A stretch of DNA of 12,129 bases from Micrococcaceae bacterium UBA6021 (GTDB taxonomy: Bacteria > Actinomycetota > Actinomycetes > Actinomycetales > Micrococcaceae): the NCBI GenBank assembly GCA_002427975.1, contig DIZT01000150.1:1-12129 (forward strand), written 5' to 3'. Shown piece by piece: positions 8,211-12,129 of the stretch; position 1 is the first letter of the stretch, and each line of letters starts with the position of its first letter. The notes under the pieces are model-generated. The model saw only the letters and a program-made list of their open reading frames with translations, was not told the origin of the DNA and did not search any database. Both the position numbers and the translations under genes were made by a program.

Positions 8211-9281
8211 CTAGGCCGAATACGCGGGGTAATCCGTGTAGCCCGCGGCGCCATCAGCGTAGAACGTGGACGCGTCCGGTTCATTCAGGGGGAGGCTTTC
8301 CTTCCAGCGCCGTGCGAGGTCGGGATTGGCAATGGCGGGGCGCCCAACCACCACTCCGTCTGCGTGGCCATCGGCGATCAGCGCCGTAGCCTCCTCCCGC
8401 GTGGTGACCGTGCCGAAGCCGGTGTTCACAAGGAACGGACCGTTGGCGCGGGCGCGGAGGTCCTGGACCAGCTCACCGGTGGGCTCGTGGTGCAGGATGC
8501 TGACGTAGGCGAGGTTCAGCGGAGCGATGCTGTCCAGCAGGACTTCGTAGGTGGCGCGGACATCGGCTGCGTCCGTTTCGGAGATGCCTTGGACACTGTG
8601 CTCCGGCGAAATGCGGATGCCCACGCGGTTTGAACCGAGCGCGGCCACAACGGCGTTGACTGTTTCGATCACAAAGCGGGCCCGATTCTCCGGCGACCCG
8701 CCATAGCTGTCTGTGCGGACGTTGGAGTTCGGCGCCAGGAATTCATGGAGGAGGTAGCCATTGGCCGAGTGCAGCTCCACGCCGTCGAATCCCGCTTCGA
8801 TGGCGTTGATCGAGCCGGTGACGATGTCCTGCATGACGACGGGCAGCTCGTCGATGGTCAGTGCGTGCGGGACGGGGTACGGCTGCTTGCCGGACGGGGT
8901 GCGGACCTCACCCTCGATGGCGACGGCACTCGGACCCACAATGGCGTGGCCGCCGGTGATATCCGCGTGGGACACGCGTCCACCGTGCATGATCTGGGCG
9001 AACATCCGGCCGCCCTCAGCGTGCACGGCGTCGGTAACCTTCTTCCAGGCAGCAACCTGCTCCGCAGTGACGAGACCGGGTTGCCCCGGGTAGGAACGTC
9101 CCGCGGGGCTCGGGTAGATGCCTTCGCTGACGATGAGTCCGAGGGAGGCACGTTGGCGGTAGTGCTCAACGACCAGGGGCCCCGGAACACCGTTCTCGCC
9201 CGAGCGGAGGCGGGTCAGGGGTGCCATCACCAGGCGGTTGGGCAGTTCAAGCTCGCCAAGGGTCAAGGGGGAAAACAGCAT
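8211..9281 (-). CDS. Old Yellow Enzyme-type NADH:flavin oxidoreductase / alkene reductase
   Basis: The 356-residue protein is a FMN-dependent TIM-barrel ene-reductase that reduces activated C=C bonds with NAD(P)H; the physiological substrate cannot be read from sequence. The N-terminus LFSPLTLGELELPNRLVMAP is classic for the family. Q96 sits in QIMHGGR. The substrate-anchoring H171 and N174 and the proton-donor Y176 are all present in ELHSANGYLLHEFL. The FMN-phosphate region is VVGRPAIANPDL (311-322), and R222 lies in GIRISP. Length matches E. coli NemA-type enzymes, and the catalytic set appears complete. ATG 9281 was chosen because it has a Shine-Dalgarno (AAAGGAA, 6 bases upstream) and the family start; the upstream in-frame codon at 9323 adds a non-conserved stretch. 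No regulator gene is adjacent. Confidence 0.93.
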   Translation of the reverse strand: MLFSPLTLGELELPNRLVMAPLTRLRSGENGVPGPLVVEHYRQRASLGLIVSEGIYPSPAGRSYPGQPGLVTAEQVAAWKKVTDAVHAEGGRMFAQIMHGGRVSHADITGGHAIVGPSAVAIEGEVRTPSGKQPYPVPHALTIDELPVVMQDIVTGSINAIEAGFDGVELHSANGYLLHEFLAPNSNVRTDSYGGSPENRARFVIETVNAVVAALGSNRVGIRISPEHSVQGISETDAADVRATYEVLLDSIAPLNLAYVSILHHEPTGELVQDLRARANGPFLVNTGFGTVTTREEATALIADGHADGVVVGRPAIANPDLARRWKESLPLNEPDASTFYADGAAGYTDYPAYSA

Positions 9282-9402
9282 GCGGAGTTCCTTTCGCAGG
9301 TGAATTGGTACTGCTGTGCCCAACTACTGTGCGTCTGCAAGTATTCCGATGGAGGCGTGGATCACGTCTGCGTGTGCTGTACCTGAGGTTCCGGGCTGCC
9401 TG

Positions 9403-10344
9403 CTATCTGGGCGATGCCACGCCGGGGCAACCTTGTCCCTGCGGGTTCTGGTTACAGTCGTCGGCGTAGTTCCGGGTGATGGACCGCCAGACGCTGATGG
9501 GCGCCGGCGGAGCGCTGAACTGGCCCTGGCCAGGTATGGGCAGCGGCGGTCCGTTGTTCACCGAATACGTGCCTTGGAATGACGAAGTGAGGACAACTTG
9601 GAAGTCGCCGGTGTCCGCGTAAGCGTGGCTCGTGCGCGTCTTCTCACCCCACCGGTCTTGCGGCAATGGGCCGCCCATCGAAGGCTGTGGGCCGAAGACC
9701 GTGCCGTCGCCGTAATTCCAGGTGTACTGGACCGGCGTGGCGACAACGTGGACTTTCTGCCCGAGCATCGTCACGTCGAACTGCTGCTCGGAGGCGTCGG
9801 CGTAGAAATTGGTTTCGGCGCCGCGGAGCGTATTAGGACTGGGCTGCGCGACGACGGCGCCCGCGTTGATCGGAAGGCTCTCGAACTGCTGCTGGATCTG
9901 GGCAGCAATGCGAGCCAGAACGTCAACGGGCTTTTCGTCGTAGAGACACGTCGGTCCAGAGTGTCGGGCCCAAACCGCGCTGGGCACGCCTCTGGGCTTT
10001 GAATACCAAACAACAGGGTACCCGTCCTTGCCGTCGGGCCCATTCCTGCAGTCAAGAAAGTCCCCCAGGCATACCGAGTCGAACTCACCCCCGCCAAGGT
10101 GACATTGGAGTTCGGGGTTATAGAGGTTGGGGTCCAAGTTCGTAGCCCCTGGCGCTTGGCGAACGAAGTCGTTAGCCACTCCATCCCAGATCCAGCCTCC
10201 CACTTGTAGCGTGTCAGGTTTCCACGCTCCACCAAATTCCGGATCTTGACTATCGGCACCCTGAGCCGGTGATACAAAGAGCGTCATGAGCAGGCCCGCG
10301 GCAAGTAAGATTCCGCAGTATCCAAGTGGTCGACGGGTGGACAC
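9403..10344 (-). CDS. Secreted PKD-domain protein
   Basis: The 313-residue protein (from GTG 10344) has a signal peptide: basic STRR, a hydrophobic core ILLAAGLLMTLFV, and likely cleavage near residues 27-30 (SPAQGA). A PKD-type beta-sandwich domain lies at about 196-290, with the hallmark WNYGDGT at 209-215 and HAYADTGDFQVVLT at 240-253. Six cysteines (81, 92, 99, 133, 297, 306) occur in the mature part, suggesting disulfides outside the cell. There is no membrane anchor or sortase signal at the C-terminus, so it is probably released or held by partners. GTG 10344 lies 2 bases past the lipoprotein stop; an alternative GTG at 10383 overlaps that gene by 37 bases and adds an RRRKHR-rich leader. 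PKD domains generally mediate protein or glycan contacts. GC is about 55% in sampled stretches, below the neighbours. Confidence 0.8.
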   Translation of the reverse strand: MSTRRPLGYCGILLAAGLLMTLFVSPAQGADSQDPEFGGAWKPDTLQVGGWIWDGVANDFVRQAPGATNLDPNLYNPELQCHLGGGEFDSVCLGDFLDCRNGPDGKDGYPVVWYSKPRGVPSAVWARHSGPTCLYDEKPVDVLARIAAQIQQQFESLPINAGAVVAQPSPNTLRGAETNFYADASEQQFDVTMLGQKVHVVATPVQYTWNYGDGTVFGPQPSMGGPLPQDRWGEKTRTSHAYADTGDFQVVLTSSFQGTYSVNNGPPLPIPGQGQFSAPPAPISVWRSITRNYADDCNQNPQGQGCPGVASPR

Positions 10345-10346
10345 TG

Positions 10347-11006
10347 TTATCCAACGATGCTTCCGACGTCGTGCAGTACCCACGAATGGGCGCCGTACGA
10401 GACGATAAGCAGGTTGCCTTGGTCAGCAGCTTGAGCATCGGTATGGGCGATCGTCCCATCCGCCCGAACATATGAAAGGGGAACCTGATGGACTTGGACG
10501 GCGACCTTGTACATTCCCGCCTCATCCTTTGCGAAAGTGGTCTCTACGGCCGGAGTTTTGATCTGCCCCCCGACTAGCCACCTACCCTCGGAGTGCCACG
10601 CCCGAATCGCCTGGGTGGACTTAAGACAAGGCTCGCATGATGGAGGCGTCATGATTTCCAGTAGGGAAAGCTCGCCGGTTTCATAGGAGTAGCTAAGGAC
10701 TTGGAACCAGTATGTTGCGAAGGCAACGGCGCCCTCCTTCGTCTCCGTCTTCGCCACCTCGGGCAGCACAGGCACCGGTACGTTCTGGGCACGGCCCGTA
10801 GCGTCGGCTGGCTTATAGACCGCAGTCACCGTCGGCGTCGGTGTTGCGCTGGGACTTGCGGTTTGTGACGCGGACGGGGAGGCGGTGTCAGTGCCTCCAG
10901 GTGTCCCACCCGCGTTGCATCCGGTCAAAAGCAAAGCAGACGCTGCAACGGCAGCAACAAGGTGCATGCGCGAACGCCGGGACGTTGAAGTGGTGTGCGA
11001 TGTCAT
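10347..11006 (-). CDS. DUF6318 family lipoprotein
   Basis: The 219-residue protein has a lipoprotein signal: basic SRRSR, a hydrophobic stretch, and the lipobox LLTGC with lipidated Cys30. A Ser/Thr/Pro/Ala-rich tether of about 30 residues follows. The folded domain starts near residue 63 (VYKPADATGRAQNVPVPVLPE) and includes GAVAFATYWFQVLSYSYETGE and PSCEPC (C124, C127). I recognise this pattern as DUF6318, an actinobacterial lipoprotein family of unknown function. The helix-then-strand order is reminiscent of NTF2-like folds, but that is inference. Mature protein should sit on the outer face of the membrane. ATG 11006 has GGGGGA about 10 bases upstream. Its stop is separated by 2 bases from the proposed start of the PKD gene, so the two are surely one transcript. 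GC is about 52-57% in sampled 60-base stretches. Confidence 0.85.
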   Translation of the reverse strand: MTSHTTSTSRRSRMHLVAAVAASALLLTGCNAGGTPGGTDTASPSASQTASPSATPTPTVTAVYKPADATGRAQNVPVPVLPEVAKTETKEGAVAFATYWFQVLSYSYETGELSLLEIMTPPSCEPCLKSTQAIRAWHSEGRWLVGGQIKTPAVETTFAKDEAGMYKVAVQVHQVPLSYVRADGTIAHTDAQAADQGNLLIVSYGAHSWVLHDVGSIVG

Positions 11007-11092
11007 GGGCAGCTAATCCCCCGATAGTTTCAAGACGCCTCGCTCCGAACAATGACTTAAGGGTAGCCCAGGACACATTGGAGCGATGAAAG

Positions 11093-11101
11093 TTATCCAC
11101 A
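11093..11101 (+). promoter_or_regulatory. Isolated DnaA box
   Basis: TTATCCACA matches the consensus DnaA box at all nine positions. It stands alone in the 232-bp divergent intergenic region upstream of the DUF6318 gene. No second box, AT-rich unwinding element or dnaA/dnaN gene is visible, so this is not an origin. It could be a DnaA regulatory site or chance. Confidence 0.4.
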
Positions 11102-11202
11102 GCCACCCGCCATCGGTTGTACCACCGCGAGGGATGAATAAAAAGTCACAAGGACGCCCGCCCTTCCCCGTCACTGGGGCACGGAATTCCCACCCAGAAC
11201 CC

Positions 11203-11208
11203 TAGAAT
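11203..11208 (+). promoter_or_regulatory. -10 element of the split-barrel protein gene
   Basis: TAGAAT matches TATAAT at 5 of 6 positions. Transcription would begin near 11215, inside the inverted repeat at 11207-11231, leaving a ~24-nt leader. No good -35 lies 16-18 bp upstream (best is CACGGA/ACGGAA), as if an activator or only the -10 were used. Confidence 0.45.
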
Positions 11209-11231
11209 TCTTCTACCTAACGTAGAAGAAT
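11207..11231. promoter_or_regulatory. Perfect 10-bp inverted repeat, likely operator
   Basis: ATTCTTCTAC (11207-11216) and GTAGAAGAAT (11222-11231) are exact reverse complements around CTAAC. Outer CCTA (11201-11204) and TAGG (11231-11234) extend the symmetry past a 3-base slip. The repeat overlaps the predicted -10 and transcription start and ends 7 bases before the ATG at 11239, the usual place of a repressor site. Its AT-rich arms stand out in this high-GC DNA. A 5'-UTR hairpin is the alternative. Confidence 0.6.
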
Positions 11232-11238
11232 AGGCGGC

Positions 11239-11673
11239 ATGATGTTCACACACGCAGATGACAACCCTGTCCTGGAACTCGACGACGAGCAGTCCTGGAA
11301 ACTCCTGGAAACTACCAAGCACGGCCGGCTGGTGGTCTCCGTTGCCGGCGAACCCGACATTTTTCCCGTCAACTACCTCGTCTCGGACCAGAAGATCTAC
11401 CTCCGCACGGCGCCGGGAAACAAGCTGGCCCAGCTGACCATCAACTCCAGGGTGCTCCTCGAGGCGGACGGCATCCTCTCCGATGAGGCCTGGTCCGTGG
11501 TGCTCCGCGGAACGGCGCGCGTCCTGACCAACTCAACGGAGCTGGCCGCCGTCGAAGAGCTGGGCCTGAAATCCTGGGTACCGACGCTGAAGGAGTTCTA
11601 CGTGGAAATCGTGCCGACGTCCGTGAGCGGGCGCCATTTTCAGCTGGGAGACCAGCCCGAGCGCGAAATCTAG
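11239..11673 (+). CDS. Pyridoxamine 5'-phosphate oxidase-like split-barrel flavin/F420-binding protein
   Basis: The 144-residue protein is a single split beta-barrel domain. Conserved parts are HGRLVVSVAGEPDIFPVNYLV (28-48), then KIYLRTAPGNKLAQL (52-66), the usual phosphate/ring-binding strip, and WSVVLRGTARVL (85-96). This is the small stand-alone class common in actinobacteria that binds FMN, F420 or haem-like ligands; the ligand and reaction cannot be told from sequence. Length and order fit the family. It is cytoplasmic, with no signal. Two adjacent ATG codons (11239, 11242) are possible starts; AGGCGG just upstream is a poor ribosome site. Control probably acts through the inverted repeat overlapping its promoter. 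A vsr-like gene follows 19 bp downstream on the same strand. Confidence 0.88.
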   Translation: MMFTHADDNPVLELDDEQSWKLLETTKHGRLVVSVAGEPDIFPVNYLVSDQKIYLRTAPGNKLAQLTINSRVLLEADGILSDEAWSVVLRGTARVLTNSTELAAVEELGLKSWVPTLKEFYVEIVPTSVSGRHFQLGDQPEREI

Positions 11674-11682
11674 GAGCTCCTA
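11671..11682. repeat. 12-bp perfect palindrome over a stop codon
   Basis: TAGGAGCTCCTA is self-complementary. Its first three bases are the stop codon of the split-barrel gene, and its last two are the first two bases of the -10-like TAGACT before the vsr gene. It could be a short operator or a chance palindrome. Confidence 0.3.
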
Positions 11683-11686
11683 GACT
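11681..11686 (+). promoter_or_regulatory. -10-like hexamer of the vsr gene
   Basis: TAGACT fits the TANNNT actinobacterial -10 pattern and ends six bases before the ATG at 11693, so a leaderless start is possible. No clear -35 is found inside the end of the upstream gene; GGAG at 11673-11676 is too far away to act as a Shine-Dalgarno. Confidence 0.35.
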
Positions 11687-11692
11687 GGAATC

Positions 11693-12129
11693 ATGGCGGA
11701 CAGGCTGACTCCCGAGCAGCGCAGCTGGAACATGTCCCGCATCCGGGGCACGAACACCAAGCCGGAACTGCTGGTGCGCCGTCTCCTCCATGCCAAGGGC
11801 TACCGGTACCGCCTGCACGGCAGGGCGGGCCAAAGCCGCCTGCCGGGGCGCCCGGACCTGGTGTTCGCGGTCCGGCGCAAGGTCATCTTCATCAACGGCT
11901 GCTTCTGGCATGTCCACGACTGCCGGGCGGGACAGCACGCGCCCAAGGCCAACGCCGCCTTCTGGGAGGCCAAGCGCACCCGCACCAGAAACCGCGACGC
12001 CGACCAGCGCCGGCTGTTGGAGGACGCCGGCTGGGAGGTACTCACCGTGTGGGAGTGCGAGTTGAAGGACACCTCCGCGCTCGAGGCCCACCTGGTGGAG
12101 TTCCTCGGCGCCCAGCAAGCAAGCGGCAG
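11693..12129 (+). CDS. vsr: Very short patch repair (Vsr) endonuclease, 3' end outside window
   Basis: The frame is open from ATG 11693 to the window edge (145 residues, no stop seen). E. coli Vsr has 156, so only a short end is missing. Vsr nicks next to T:G mismatches arising from deaminated 5-methylcytosine. Recognisable parts are the N-terminal RSWNMSRIRGTNTKPE, the LPGRPDLVF strand with metal-binding D55, the core GCFWHVHDC (69-77) and VWECEL (119-123). C70, H75, C77 and C122 match the structural zinc site, and H73 matches catalytic His69. The residues matching Thr63 and His64 of E. coli are I67 and N68 here; non-His residues are known at this place in many relatives, so activity is still plausible. 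No cytosine methyltransferase gene is visible in the window. It lies 19 bp after the split-barrel gene. Confidence 0.92.
   Translation, partial: MADRLTPEQRSWNMSRIRGTNTKPELLVRRLLHAKGYRYRLHGRAGQSRLPGRPDLVFAVRRKVIFINGCFWHVHDCRAGQHAPKANAAFWEAKRTRTRNRDADQRRLLEDAGWEVLTVWECELKDTSALEAHLVEFLGAQQASG

Noticed and set aside
8097..8633. Plus-strand open frame of 178 codons starting at TAGTATG
   Set aside because: It runs through the terminator hairpin and then antisense to the oxidoreductase, and has no ribosome site.
11207..11231. Inverted repeat as a transcription terminator
   Set aside because: It lies upstream of a plus-strand gene and upstream of the minus-strand genes' start, has AT-rich arms, lacks a following T-run and overlaps a -10. 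An operator fits better.
11007..11238. Replication origin or phage attachment site at the DnaA box
   Set aside because: There is only one box, with no AT-rich unwinding region, no dnaA/dnaN, no tRNA, no integrase and no flanking direct repeats.
11441..12118. Minus-strand open frame of 225 codons
   Set aside because: It lies over the split-barrel and vsr genes, which have clear family motifs on the plus strand.

Overview
The window is high-GC actinobacterial chromosome. Its gene content (DUF222/HNH "13E12-type" protein, MSMEG_6728-type protein, DUF6318 lipoprotein, actinobacterial Tex) fits the Micrococcaceae, most likely the Arthrobacter/Pseudarthrobacter group. That placement is inferred from recognised families, not from a database match.

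Layout. The left edge carries the 3' end of a secreted LysM protein (+). It meets a two-TM hypothetical protein (-) head-on over a strong shared hairpin. From about 1142 a plus-strand run follows: an MSMEG_6728-family protein, an atypical SDR of the YeeZ type starting 4 bases after the previous stop, and a small DUF1622 membrane protein. Next is a DUF222/HNH endonuclease-like protein (+), whose end lies 7 bp from the end of the large tex gene (-). Divergent from tex is a 98-residue protein of unknown family. A second strong hairpin separates it from an Old Yellow Enzyme-type oxidoreductase (-). A lower-GC stretch (about 9400-11230) holds a tightly coupled pair on the minus strand, a DUF6318 lipoprotein and a secreted PKD-domain protein. 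The right end has a split-barrel flavin/F420-type protein (+), preceded by a perfect 10-bp inverted repeat, and then a Vsr-type mismatch endonuclease (+) that runs off the window.

How the genes work together. The window looks like ordinary core and semi-accessory chromosome, not one dedicated system. The only clear functional module is the DUF6318-PKD pair, both products being extracytoplasmic. The other candidate unit is the MSMEG_6728-SDR-DUF1622 run. Several starts (1142, 3529, 7579 minus, 11693) have no good Shine-Dalgarno but do have a -10-like hexamer ending 6 nt upstream, which suggests leaderless transcription. I see no tRNA, rRNA, CRISPR array, transposase or integrase.

Most worth a second look: the inverted repeat at 11207-11231, the coupled lipoprotein/PKD pair in lower-GC DNA, the abrupt glutamine-codon switch inside the DUF222 gene, the recurring leaderless architecture, and the Vsr with Asn at the His64 position.
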